Shown here: piece by piece, positions 1 to 6,146 of the stretch
Layout: every line of letters starts with the position of its first letter
Numbering within the stretch: the stretch's first letter is position 1
DNA from: Gemmatimonadota bacterium
GTDB taxonomy: Bacteria > GCA-2686955
Length of the DNA stretch: 6,166 bases
Direction of reading: 5' to 3'
NCBI GenBank assembly: GCA_002686955.1
Contig: NYZA01000156.1
Location: forward strand, 1 to 6,166
Notes under the pieces: model-generated
Told to the model about the DNA's origin: nothing
Database searches by the model: none
Seen by the model: the letters and a program-made list of their open reading frames with translations, nothing else
Position numbers and translations under genes: made by a program

Positions 1-117
1 ACGTCGCACAAAGCGAAACGGGGGGAAGTGCTGCCAGGGTGCGGAGATGCGCCGCCACAGCAGAAAGTTGGTGAGAAATGCGGGTTAGGATCGCGCATGG
101 AGTGGACGACCCGTCGC
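1..117. other. Non-coding stretch downstream of the opp operon
   Basis: No convincing gene lies here. The plus-strand open frame that begins at 28 only shadows the antisense of oppC. The next opp gene, an ATPase, would be expected just past oppC on the minus strand, but no start with a Walker-type N-terminus is seen. Weak dyads are present, such as TGCTG at 29-33 with CAGCA at 58-62, and GACG/CGTC just past the oppC stop. None has the U-tract of an intrinsic terminator. One block (45-75) shares two short motifs at equal spacing with the structured region at the other end of the window. Confidence 0.5.
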
Positions 118-1017
118 CTACTTGCGAAGACGCGGATCGAGGGCGTCTCTGAGTCCATCCCCAAGGAAGTTCAGACCGAAGAGGGTGATCGCCAGCGCCG
201 CCCCCGGGAAGAGGATCAGCCACCAGTAGGAGTGCACCGGGTTGATGACCTCGGCCCCGATGGCGGCCAGGCTTCCCCACGAGGCGTCGGGGGGCTGCAC
301 ACCGAGCCCGAGAAAGCTCAGGAAGCTCTCTTCCAGCATGACGCGCGGAACCGTCAGCGAGGAGTAGACGATCACCACACCCATCAGATTCGGCACTACG
401 TGGCGAAAGAGTACTCGAGTGCGGCTCAGGCCGAGAGCGTGGGCCGCCTGAACGAACTCCCGCTCCCGAATCGAGAGCACCTCGCCCCGTACGATACGGC
501 TGACCGTGAGCCAGGAAACGGCGCCGATCGCGATGAAGACCAGATAGAGCTCGTTGATCTCCCACCCGGCCTCCTCGCGCATCGTTCGCGCGACGACCAT
601 GAAGAGGATGGCCAGAAAAAGGAAGGGGATCGTGTACAACACATCGACGATCCGCATCATGAGATTGTCGACCTTCCCCCCTACGAAGGCCGCCACCGCT
701 CCCCAGGTCACGCCTATCACGATCGAAACCGTAGTTGCCAAGAAGCCGACCATCCACGAGACCCGGCCTCCGTGGAGCACGCGCGAAAGCAGATCTCTGC
801 CCTTGTCGTCGGTTCCGAAAAGATGTTGCGAGCTCGGTCCGCTGAGTTGGATCTCCAGATCCTGTGTGTTCGGATCGTACGGGGCGATCAGCGGCGCGAA
901 GAGACTGGCGGCGACCATGAAGGCCACCACGATCAGTCCCACCATCGCCGCCCGGTCCCGGCGCAGGCGCTTCCAGGCATCGCGCCATGGAGAGTGGATC
1001 GTCGTGGCCGGACTCAT
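118..1017 (-). CDS. oppC: Oligopeptide ABC transporter permease, OppC/DppC type
   Basis: This 299-residue protein is one of the two inner-membrane channel subunits of a peptide importer. The N-terminus fits the OppC_N domain: a basic stretch (WKRLRRDRAA), a membrane helix and the APLIAPYDP motif. It is followed by FGTDDKGRDLLSRVLHGGR, typical of DppC/OppC proteins. Several membrane helices make up the BPD_transp_1 domain. The EAA loop that docks on the ATPase is at about residues 187-210 (EFVQAAHALGLSRTRVLFRH). The protein ends in the usual DPRLRK. The ATG at 1017 is preferred because it overlaps the oppB stop as ATGA and has GAGGA ten bases upstream (1028-1032). The frame stays open upstream to 1827, but that part is an out-of-frame shadow of oppB. 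Peptide rather than nickel or sugar specificity is inferred from the neighbouring binding protein. Confidence 0.93.
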   Translation of the reverse strand: MSPATTIHSPWRDAWKRLRRDRAAMVGLIVVAFMVAASLFAPLIAPYDPNTQDLEIQLSGPSSQHLFGTDDKGRDLLSRVLHGGRVSWMVGFLATTVSIVIGVTWGAVAAFVGGKVDNLMMRIVDVLYTIPFLFLAILFMVVARTMREEAGWEINELYLVFIAIGAVSWLTVSRIVRGEVLSIREREFVQAAHALGLSRTRVLFRHVVPNLMGVVIVYSSLTVPRVMLEESFLSFLGLGVQPPDASWGSLAAIGAEVINPVHSYWWLILFPGAALAITLFGLNFLGDGLRDALDPRLRK

Positions 1018-1994
1018 GAGAGTTTGATCCTCGGATCGACCACCGCGTAGAGCAGATCGACCAAGAGATTGAGCACCGTCAGAAGGACCGCGTAGACGAG
1101 CACTGCGCCGATGACGAGCAGATAGTCCCGATTGAGCGCGCCCTGCACGAACCAGGTTCCCATTCCCGGCACGTTGAAGATCCTCTCCACGACGACCGAC
1201 CCCGAGAGGATGCCCGCCGTGGCGGGCCCGAGGAACGAAAGAACCGGCAAAAAAGCGTTGCGTAGGGCGTGCTTCAAGATCACCACCCGCTCCGAGAGCC
1301 CTTTTGCCCGGGCGGTACGGATGAAATCCTGCTCGATCGCTTCGAGCATCGCCCCTTTCGAGAGACGAGAGATATAGGCCGCGTAGGGAAGCCCCAAAAC
1401 GATCGCCGGCAAGACCATATGTTCCAGACTTCCCCAGCCCGCCACCGGCAAAAGCTCCATCTGGAAAACGAAGAGAATCACCAGAAGGGGCCCGAGAACG
1501 AAGTTTGGAATGCAGATCCCGACCATCGCCACCGCCATGGCGCTCCAATCCTCCCAACGGCCGCGCCTGTGCGCGGCGATCACCCCCGCGGGCATTCCGA
1601 TCAGGAGCGCCAGAATCATCGCGAGCGACCCGAGGACCGCCGATACGGGGAACGAGCGGCCGATGATGTCGGTCACGGTCTGGTTTCGATAGCGGAACGA
1701 AAGACCGAGATCGCCGGTCAAGAGTCCGCCCCAGGGCTCGGAATGATCCCCCCCGAAGAGGCTGTGCCCCCTCTCGTCGAGATTGAAGGGCCCGACATAC
1801 TGCGCGAACTGCTTCGGCACCGGCCAATCCAGGTGGTACTTCGCCTCGATCAGCCGCCTGATCTCGGGTTCGACCGCCTTCTCATTGGAGAAAGGTCCCC
1901 CCGGAATGGCGCGCATGATGAAAAAGGCGGCCGTGACGATGACGAAGAGAACGATCGGAAGCTGCAGGAGCCGCCGTGCTGCATAGGCGATCAC
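1014..1994 (-). CDS. oppB: Oligopeptide ABC transporter permease, OppB type
   Basis: This 326-residue membrane protein is the partner permease of OppC. A first membrane helix (about residues 9-28) leads into RAIPGGPF. Then come a periplasmic segment with EAKYHLDWPVPKQF and a core of about five further helices with the BPD_transp_1 fold. The EAA loop lies at about 223-245 (DFIRTARAKGLSERVVILKH), and the C-terminus is YAVVDPRIKLS, typical of OppB/DppB. It is about 20 residues longer than the E. coli OppB I recall. The extra length seems to fall in the periplasmic loop around NLDERGHSLFGGDHSEPWGG. The start is GTG at 1994, overlapping the oppA stop as GTGA, with a purine-rich GGAAGAGAG just upstream inside oppA. 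The stop overlaps the oppC ATG. Both overlaps suggest translational coupling and fixed subunit stoichiometry. Confidence 0.94.
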   Translation of the reverse strand: MIAYAARRLLQLPIVLFVIVTAAFFIMRAIPGGPFSNEKAVEPEIRRLIEAKYHLDWPVPKQFAQYVGPFNLDERGHSLFGGDHSEPWGGLLTGDLGLSFRYRNQTVTDIIGRSFPVSAVLGSLAMILALLIGMPAGVIAAHRRGRWEDWSAMAVAMVGICIPNFVLGPLLVILFVFQMELLPVAGWGSLEHMVLPAIVLGLPYAAYISRLSKGAMLEAIEQDFIRTARAKGLSERVVILKHALRNAFLPVLSFLGPATAGILSGSVVVERIFNVPGMGTWFVQGALNRDYLLVIGAVLVYAVLLTVLNLLVDLLYAVVDPRIKLS

Positions 1995-3628
1995 GAATGC
2001 GGCTCTCTTCCCAGTCCGGGCGATCGCTTCGCGACATCCCCGCCCTCATCGAGATAGAAGTACTTGAGCATCATCTTGTCGAGAACGTTGTTCTGAATAC
2101 CCTGGAGGCGAGGGTCGTACAGATGTAGCGACACATAGTGATAGATCGGAAGTATCGGAAGCTCTTCTACGACGATGATCCTCTCACACTCCGCGAGAAC
2201 CTCGGCGCGCTTCACCGGATCCGACTCCCGCCCGGCCGCGACGACCAGAGAATCGTAGTGGGCGCTGGAGAAACCGGTCCGGTTGTTGCCCCCACCGGTC
2301 ATCCACATATCCAAAAAGGTGTTCGGATCGGGATAGTCGCCGATCCAGGCCGACCGGGAGAGCTGGTACCGGAGATTCGTCTGGTTGTCGAGATAGACCT
2401 GCCACTCCTGGTTCTCGAGCTCGACGCCGATGCCCAAATGCTCTTCCCACTGAGCCTGCAACACTTCGGCGACGCCGCGGTGGGCTTCGGAGGTGTTGAA
2501 GAGGTAGACCAATCGAGGAAATCCCTTTCCGCCGGGATACCCGGCCTGCTCCAGAAGCTCTCTCGCCCCCTCCGGATCGAAGCGGAGTCCCTTCACGTTG
2601 CTGTACCCATCGATTCCGGGGGGCACGATCGCATGGGTGGGGATCTCGCCCGCGCGCGTCACATGCTCCGTGATGTCGGCCTGATTGATCGACATCGCGA
2701 GCGCTTTTCGGACTCTGACGTCGTCCAGCGGCGGCTCGTTCACATTGCAGCGAACGAAGTAGGTCCCGAGATATGGACCGCGACGAACCGACAAGGGACG
2801 CACCTTCGAAGCCTCGCCGGCCAGCACGTTGGAGACAAAATTGTTCGGAATGCCGTTGCGATCGGTCCAGTGCGCCGCACCGGTCAGCACGAGGTTGAAG
2901 TTGGTGGGGATCGACTCGACCGTCAAGAGCTCGATCGCGCTCGCCCGAACGTTGGCGACGTCCCAGTAGAGCGGATCGCGCTTGATCAAGAGCCGCTCTC
3001 GATGCCGCCAGTCCGCCAGGTAGAAGGGACCGTTGGTGACGATATTATCTTCGCGCGCCCAGGCGTCGCCCAGCTCCCGCACCTTGTGGGCGGGCACCGG
3101 GGAGGCGGTATAGAACGACGTGATATCCAAGAAGAAAGGAGTGGGGTTGTCGAGGGTCACGATGAAGGTGTGATCGTTCGGGACCTCGGTTCCCACTTCG
3201 GACCAGTCGTCCAGCCGCCCCTTCTGATACTCCTCCGCGCCCCGCACGTACCAGAGCATGTAGCCGTACTCGGCACCGGTCTCGGGCCGCAGCACCCGCT
3301 CCCAGGCGGAGTCGAAATCGCGGGCCGTGAGGGGGGTCCCGTCGGACCATCGAGCCTCACGAAGGTGAAAGGTGTAGACGAGCCCGTCGTCCGAGATCTC
3401 CCAGGACTCCGCCACTCCGGGGAGAGGCTCCAAGGTCTGGGGATCGGAGGTGGTCAACCCCTCGAGGATGCCCCGGATCACCCGCCCTTCGGGAACACCG
3501 GTGACCAGCGCGGGATCGAGCGACTGCGGCTCCGTGCCGAGCACGATGGCGAAATCGCCTTTTTCGTAGGTCACGCAACCCCCGATGAGAAGGGGAATCA
3601 GGACCGCCGGGAAGGTCGGGAGGCGCAT
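1991..3628 (-). CDS. oppA: Peptide-binding lipoprotein of ABC importer, OppA type (SBP_bac_5)
   Basis: This is the 545-residue extracytoplasmic receptor that delivers peptides to OppB/OppC. The N-terminus has a short hydrophobic signal and a lipobox, IGGC, with Cys18 as the predicted lipidation site; only one Arg precedes the hydrophobic stretch. The SBP_bac_5 fold is marked by EPQSLDPALVTG, the GVAESWEISDDGLVYTFHLR block, WSDGTPLTARDF, and NVNEPPLDDVRVRKALAMSIN. Near the C-terminus, WIGDYPDPNTFLDMW and NNRTGF resemble the OppA/MppA subgroup, which binds peptides. Length matches E. coli OppA (about 543). The ATG at 3628 lies just ahead of the signal peptide, but no good Shine-Dalgarno sequence precedes it, so translation may be weak or from a nearly leaderless mRNA. 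It is the first gene of the operon. The exact ligand range cannot be read from sequence. Confidence 0.93.
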   Translation of the reverse strand: MRLPTFPAVLIPLLIGGCVTYEKGDFAIVLGTEPQSLDPALVTGVPEGRVIRGILEGLTTSDPQTLEPLPGVAESWEISDDGLVYTFHLREARWSDGTPLTARDFDSAWERVLRPETGAEYGYMLWYVRGAEEYQKGRLDDWSEVGTEVPNDHTFIVTLDNPTPFFLDITSFYTASPVPAHKVRELGDAWAREDNIVTNGPFYLADWRHRERLLIKRDPLYWDVANVRASAIELLTVESIPTNFNLVLTGAAHWTDRNGIPNNFVSNVLAGEASKVRPLSVRRGPYLGTYFVRCNVNEPPLDDVRVRKALAMSINQADITEHVTRAGEIPTHAIVPPGIDGYSNVKGLRFDPEGARELLEQAGYPGGKGFPRLVYLFNTSEAHRGVAEVLQAQWEEHLGIGVELENQEWQVYLDNQTNLRYQLSRSAWIGDYPDPNTFLDMWMTGGGNNRTGFSSAHYDSLVVAAGRESDPVKRAEVLAECERIIVVEELPILPIYHYVSLHLYDPRLQGIQNNVLDKMMLKYFYLDEGGDVAKRSPGLGREPHS

Positions 3629-3659
3629 ATCGACAAGATAGCGAATAATGCGGGGCGAT

Positions 3660-3671
3660 GGGATGAATCCC
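3660..3671. promoter_or_regulatory. Short dyad between divergent oppA and yugP-like genes
   Basis: GGGATGAATCCC is a perfect inverted repeat with 5-base arms and a 2-base centre, lying in the 118-base region between the divergent starts. Its position suits an operator. It is short and occurs once, so chance is a fair explanation. No clear -35/-10 pair was found for oppA. Confidence 0.25.
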
Positions 3672-3687
3672 CTCGCTCCGATTGCTG

Positions 3688-3693
3688 TATAAG
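3688..3693 (+). promoter_or_regulatory. Possible -10 element for the yugP-like gene
   Basis: TATAAG, directly preceded by TG, matches the -10 consensus at five of six positions and lies 53 bases before the ATG at 3747. No recognisable -35 hexamer stands 16-18 bases upstream, so this is only a candidate. A purine-rich leader (3691-3723) follows it. Confidence 0.3.
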
Positions 3694-3732
3694 AGAGAGG
3701 TGAGGGAGTGGAGGGGATGGAAACGACGACCT

Positions 3733-3737
3733 AAGGA
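3733..3737 (+). promoter_or_regulatory. Ribosome binding site of the yugP-like gene
   Basis: AAGGA stands 9 bases before the ATG at 3747. It supports that start, and no alternative upstream start is seen in this frame. Confidence 0.6.
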
Positions 3738-3746
3738 CCGCGCGCG

Positions 3747-4433
3747 ATGTACTACGAAGGACCAACCTTTCTGCTCTTGATCGCCGGAATCGCACTGGCG
3801 ATGTGGACCCAGTTCAAGGTCAAATCGACTTACAAGAAGTTCGGCAAGGTCCGCTCTCAAGGGGGCTTGACCGGGGCCAAAGCCGCCGAGCGAATCCTCG
3901 CCCAGAGTGGGGTCCACGGCGTCGGCGTCGAGGAATCCGGCGGCTTCCTATCCGACCACTACGACCCTCGCAGCCGGACGGTGCGCCTTTCACCCGACAC
4001 CTTCCGCACCAACAGCTTGGCGGCTTTGGCGGTCGCCGCGCACGAGTGCGGGCATGCGCTCCAGCACGCGAAAGGGTACGCTCCCCTCAACTTTCGCCAC
4101 GCACTGCTGCCGGTCGCCAACCTCGGCTCCGGTGCCCTCGTCTGGATCATGGTGCTGGGAGGCCTCTTCCTGGGACTCCCCCCTCTGGTCGATGCCGGAA
4201 TCGTCTTCTTCGCCGGGGCGGTGCTCTTCCACGTCGTGACCCTGCCGGTCGAATTCAATGCATCGAGCCGAGCGCTGGCGATCCTATCGAACCACGGCTA
4301 CCTCGTCGGAGAGGAGAATGCCGGTGCGAAGAAGGTGTTGAACGCGGCCGCTCTGACCTACGTGGCCTCGGCGACGATCGCGGTGTTGCAGTTGGTCCGG
4401 CTGCTGATCCTGCGCGATTCGATGCGGGATTGA
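3747..4433 (+). CDS. yugP: YugP-family membrane zinc metallopeptidase (Zn_peptidase_2)
   Basis: This 228-residue protein matches the YugP/COG2738 family of neutral zinc metallopeptidases. An N-terminal membrane helix (about 7-20) is followed by a soluble segment with the family pattern LTGAKAAERIL. Next comes GFLSDHYDPRSRTVRLSP, then the zinc motif HECGH at 99-103 (codons from 4041), in which His99, Glu100 and His103 would be ligand, catalytic base and ligand. The conserved LPVEFNASSRA block (166-176) supplies Glu169 as the likely third ligand. Further hydrophobic helices lie at about 123-143, 149-166 and 203-222. All key residues are present and the length is normal (about 225-230). Substrates of the family are poorly known; a role in membrane-protein turnover is only an inference. 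The gene diverges from oppA and converges on the DUF507 gene. The gene name is used by similarity. Confidence 0.9.
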   Translation: MYYEGPTFLLLIAGIALAMWTQFKVKSTYKKFGKVRSQGGLTGAKAAERILAQSGVHGVGVEESGGFLSDHYDPRSRTVRLSPDTFRTNSLAALAVAAHECGHALQHAKGYAPLNFRHALLPVANLGSGALVWIMVLGGLFLGLPPLVDAGIVFFAGAVLFHVVTLPVEFNASSRALAILSNHGYLVGEENAGAKKVLNAAALTYVASATIAVLQLVRLLILRDSMRD

Positions 4434-4455
4434 CGCCTACGCCATCCCCTCGCGC
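4412..4455. terminator. Imperfect hairpin centred on two convergent stop codons
   Basis: GCGCGA (4412-4417) pairs with TCGCGC (4450-4455). After a 3x3 internal loop, GATG (4421-4424) pairs with CATC (4443-4446). The symmetry centre falls at the end of the yugP-like stop, beside the 3-base gap between the convergent genes, so transcripts from both sides could fold it. There is no U-tract on either strand, so it is not a classical intrinsic terminator. It might be a weak bidirectional stop or a 3'-end stabiliser. Confidence 0.3.
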
Positions 4456-4973
4456 TCACGTAGCTCGTCCATCACCCGGCGGAACTGCACCTCGTATTCG
4501 GTGCTGCCGAACTCGACATTGCGGATCCGCTTCTTCGCCTCTTCCCGCAACCGCTCTTCGACCGCCAGATGGTGCTCGAACACCAGGCGGATGAACTTCC
4601 TGAGGGACTCATCTTCGGCGAAGACCTCACTGAAAGCGTCGGAGCTCCAGATCGCCTCTGTCATCTTGCGGGCGATATCGCGCAGCCGGTTTTCGTTGTC
4701 GAGAATGATGCCCCGGTCGCGCGCGACCTGCCTGCGGATCTGCGAGGTCATCTGATAGGCCGGAACCTCGCGAAATTTGTCGCGGTTCACCTCGATGATC
4801 CGGCTGACCTCCTCCTCGAGCTCCTCGTCGCTCTTCAGATCGTCGACGAGGATCGACCGGAGCAGCTCGTGGCATTCATCGGGAGGATCGCCGTACTCCA
4901 CGAGCCCCTGCCGCTCGAGACGGCTGAAGAGGTCGTCGAGGATCCGCTCCTGGAGTCGTTGATGGATTCGCAT
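4437..4973 (-). CDS. DUF507 family protein with two tandem DUF507 units
   Basis: This 178-residue, highly charged, mostly helical protein has no signal peptide or membrane helix and should be cytoplasmic. It fits DUF507, whose biochemical role is unknown. It is about twice the length of the single-domain form (about 90 residues). The first unit (about 1-90) contains QGLVEYGDPPDECHELLRSIL and an acidic helix, and ends in RRQVARDRGI. The second (about 91-178) contains SEVFAEDESLRKFIRLVF and ends in EYEVQFRRVMDELREREG, the typical family C-terminus. The two ends align with each other, which points to an internal duplication. From memory, the double form is common in Myxococcota-like bacteria. 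The ATG at 4973 is supported by a promoter 22-50 bases upstream; the Shine-Dalgarno sequence (CAGG) is weak. The stop is 3 bases from the convergent yugP-like stop. Confidence 0.85.
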   Translation of the reverse strand: MRIHQRLQERILDDLFSRLERQGLVEYGDPPDECHELLRSILVDDLKSDEELEEEVSRIIEVNRDKFREVPAYQMTSQIRRQVARDRGIILDNENRLRDIARKMTEAIWSSDAFSEVFAEDESLRKFIRLVFEHHLAVEERLREEAKKRIRNVEFGSTEYEVQFRRVMDELREREGMA

Positions 4974-5977
4974 GGCCTGAGTCCGAAACCCAAGAGTTTA
5001 GATGCCATGCCGCGAGGCGTCAACGAACGCCGCGCCGAAGCTGACGTCTCGATACGAACATCAAGACCCCCGGGGGGACCGCGCACTGGCGGGCGGGCAT
5101 CCGTCTTTCCCCGCCAGGCATGCCCAGTGGCTCCGCTCCGGTCGAAGTTCCCGCCCTGCGTGCAAGCGATGTGGGCAAGCTTCGCGCGCCCCAGGTGCGA
5201 ATCAGCCCCCCCCTCCTTCTTCCGGGCCCGCTTGACCTTCACCGGCTTGATCTCGACCGGAGCAGCGGGGGCGGCGCCGGTGAAGTGGGCGTGCAGGGCC
5301 GATCGCGGGGAGTAGTGGGCGAGGGCGCCTGGCGTGGCGGAGGACGGAAGCGTCGGTTTGGTCAACACCTGAGCTTCGAAAGCGGCAAATCCGCCGCGTA
5401 GGGTGACGACCCCGCCCTCGAAACGCTTGGCACCGGTGGGCAGCTGCTCCAGGTCGCTCTCGCCGTAGAGCACCAGAGTGCGGGTGGATGGCAGCGATGC
5501 CAGGAATCCAGCCTCGGGATCGTCTTCCAGGAGAGTCATGGAGTCGGCGATTCTCTTCTCCGCGTCGACCTTGGGAGATCGTAGATCGACGAGGTAGTAC
5601 GCGTCGGAATGCCGCGCCAGGCCCTGCGCGAGCGCGATCGAGTCGATCGAAGGGAGATCGATCTGAACGGTGCCGCGGTCGATTACCGAGACCGTGGGGA
5701 AGGCGACGAGCAGGCCGGCGGCAGTCGCGGCGCCGAAGCCGAGGAAGGCGCCGTTTCTGTGCCGCGGAGACTTGGCCCTCTCCGGGACGACCGCACTATG
5801 CGCCAGGCGCCGCTCCACCCACTCGGCCCCGAAGAAGCCTCCGATCGCCATCAGCACCACGGCTACCACGATCAGGGGTTCAGGCAGGCCGAGCGACTCG
5901 GGGAGCCTCGATACGCCGAGCGCCATCAGGAGGCCCGCGGGGCAGGTGATGAGCAAGATCCAGGCGCCCCACGACAT
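4835..5977 (-). CDS. Membrane-anchored rhodanese-like protein, C-terminal frame probably shifted at a G8 tract
   Basis: From the ATG at 5977 the protein has three hydrophobic helices (about residues 5-22, 34-51 and 76-93). A rhodanese-like domain follows (about 105-205), marked by YYLVDLRSP (127-135) and TLRGGFAAFEA (192-202). Where active rhodaneses have Cys this one reads LVLYGES, with Gly172, so sulfurtransferase activity is unlikely. A linker then leads to a Pro/Lys-rich tail, VEIKPVKVKRARKKEGG, ending near residue 257. The frame continues to a stop at 4835. That extension (Ser/Arg/Gly-rich, no recognisable domain) crosses a promoter and overlaps 139 bases of the DUF507 gene in another frame. 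Adding one G to the G8 run (5206-5213) would give GGC TGA and a 258-residue protein ending at 5202. I regard 5202-5977 as the real coding part. A TTG at 6010 could add 11 residues, but neither start has a good ribosome binding site. Role unknown, perhaps a binding or scaffold function. Confidence 0.7.
   Translation of the reverse strand: MSWGAWILLITCPAGLLMALGVSRLPESLGLPEPLIVVAVVLMAIGGFFGAEWVERRLAHSAVVPERAKSPRHRNGAFLGFGAATAAGLLVAFPTVSVIDRGTVQIDLPSIDSIALAQGLARHSDAYYLVDLRSPKVDAEKRIADSMTLLEDDPEAGFLASLPSTRTLVLYGESDLEQLPTGAKRFEGGVVTLRGGFAAFEAQVLTKPTLPSSATPGALAHYSPRSALHAHFTGAAPAAPVEIKPVKVKRARKKEGGADSHLGRAKLAHIACTQGGNFDRSGATGHAWRGKTDARPPVRGPPGGLDVRIETSASARRSLTPRGMASKLLGFGLRPCESINDSRSGSSTTSSAVSSGRGSWSTAILPMNATSCSGRSSSTI
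4995..5023 (-). promoter_or_regulatory. Sigma70-type promoter of the DUF507 gene
   Basis: On the minus strand, TTGACG (5023-5018) and TAAACT (5000-4995) are separated by exactly 17 bases. They match the -35 consensus at five of six and the -10 consensus at four of six positions. Transcription would start near 4988, giving a leader of about 15 bases before the ATG at 4973. The DUF507 gene can thus be expressed independently of the upstream rhodanese-like gene. Confidence 0.6.
5084..5129. repeat. Cluster of competing inverted repeats
   Basis: Three perfect stems overlap here and exclude each other at least in part: CACTGG/CCAGTG (5084-5089 with 5124-5129), TGGCGGG/CCCGCCA (5087-5093 with 5110-5116) and GGGCAT/ATGCCC (5095-5100 with 5120-5125). 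They lie after the probable true end of the rhodanese-like gene and upstream of the DUF507 promoter, a fitting place for a transcript-end structure. No U-tract follows on the minus strand. Confidence 0.4.
5206..5213 (-). repeat. G8 homopolymer within the rhodanese-like gene
   Basis: Eight consecutive C on the plus strand (G on the coding strand) fall exactly where the reading frame changes from protein-like to non-coding composition. Such tracts are prone to slippage in replication and to miscounting in sequencing. With nine G, the frame closes immediately at TGA (5204-5202 as numbered here). Confidence 0.75.
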
Positions 5978-6030
5978 CGGGGGAAGGTCCCAAGGCCCAG
6001 ATCGGGGCAAGGCGCGCCGCCTAAGGGTCC

Positions 6031-6058
6031 GCGCAAGAATAACTTGTCATCTTGGCGC
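6031..6058 (+). repeat. Hairpin 1 of a hairpin row
   Basis: GCGCAAGA (6031-6038) pairs with TCTT (6050-6053) and GGCGC's GCGC (6055-6058), with one bulged G at 6054 and an 11-base loop. It lies 54 bases upstream of the ATG of the minus-strand rhodanese-like gene. Taken alone it is weak; its interest comes from the two stronger hairpins directly after it. Confidence 0.4.
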
Positions 6059-6080
6059 CCAGATGTGCCGCAGATCTGGG
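6058..6080 (+). repeat. Hairpin 2 of a hairpin row
   Basis: CCCAGAT (6058-6064) and ATCTGGG (6074-6080) form a perfect 7-pair stem around a 9-base loop. It shares base 6058 with hairpin 1 and abuts hairpin 3, so the three are stacked without spacers. Confidence 0.6.
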
Positions 6081-6081
6081 T

Positions 6082-6146
6082 GATCGGTGAGTTCCGAAAC
6101 CGGAGGAATAGTCGGGCTATTTCGAGGATTTCGGAGCTCGCCGATC
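6082..6146 (+). ncRNA. Long stem-loop, possible structured RNA or dispersed repeat
   Basis: The left arm at 6082-6099 (GATCGGTGAGTTCCGAAA) pairs along its whole length with 6129-6146 (TTTCGGAGCTCGCCGATC): 16 Watson-Crick pairs and 2 U-G wobbles. On the same axis, past a 5x5 purine-rich internal loop, GGAATAG (6105-6111) pairs with CTATTTC (6117-6123) including one G-U wobble, around loop TCGGG. The wobbles are stable only in a plus-strand RNA; read from the minus strand they become A-C mismatches. No coding frame explains it and I do not recognise an RNA family. It could equally be part of an interspersed palindromic element or a transcript end. The stem is certain; its being an RNA gene is not. 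Confidence 0.4.

Noticed and set aside
105-117. GACG/CGTC hairpin just past the oppC stop as a terminator
   Set aside because: The stem is only 4 pairs and no U-tract follows.
28-1050. Plus-strand 340-residue open frame
   Set aside because: It lies antisense to oppC, is rich in His/Arg/Asp as expected from a shadow frame, and shows no family motif.
1018-1827. Upstream extension of the oppC frame to a 569-residue ORF
   Set aside because: The extra part overlaps oppB in another frame, is Arg/Gly/Ser-rich with no motif, and the ATG at 1017 has an SD and the ATGA overlap.
2138-3703. Plus-strand 521-residue open frame
   Set aside because: It is antisense to oppA, has a composition typical of GC-rich shadow frames and no recognisable domain.
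3803-4594. Plus-strand 263-residue open frame over the yugP-like gene
   Set aside because: It is Arg/Pro-rich and in a different frame from the clear HECGH metallopeptidase.
6036-6064. Promoter for the rhodanese-like gene (TATTCT at 6041-6036)
   Set aside because: The -10-like hexamer has no acceptable -35 at 16-18 bases upstream and lies inside the hairpin row.
5670-6083. Plus-strand 137-residue open frame near the right end
   Set aside because: It is antisense to the membrane part of the rhodanese-like protein and shows no domain; its end falls inside the hairpin row.
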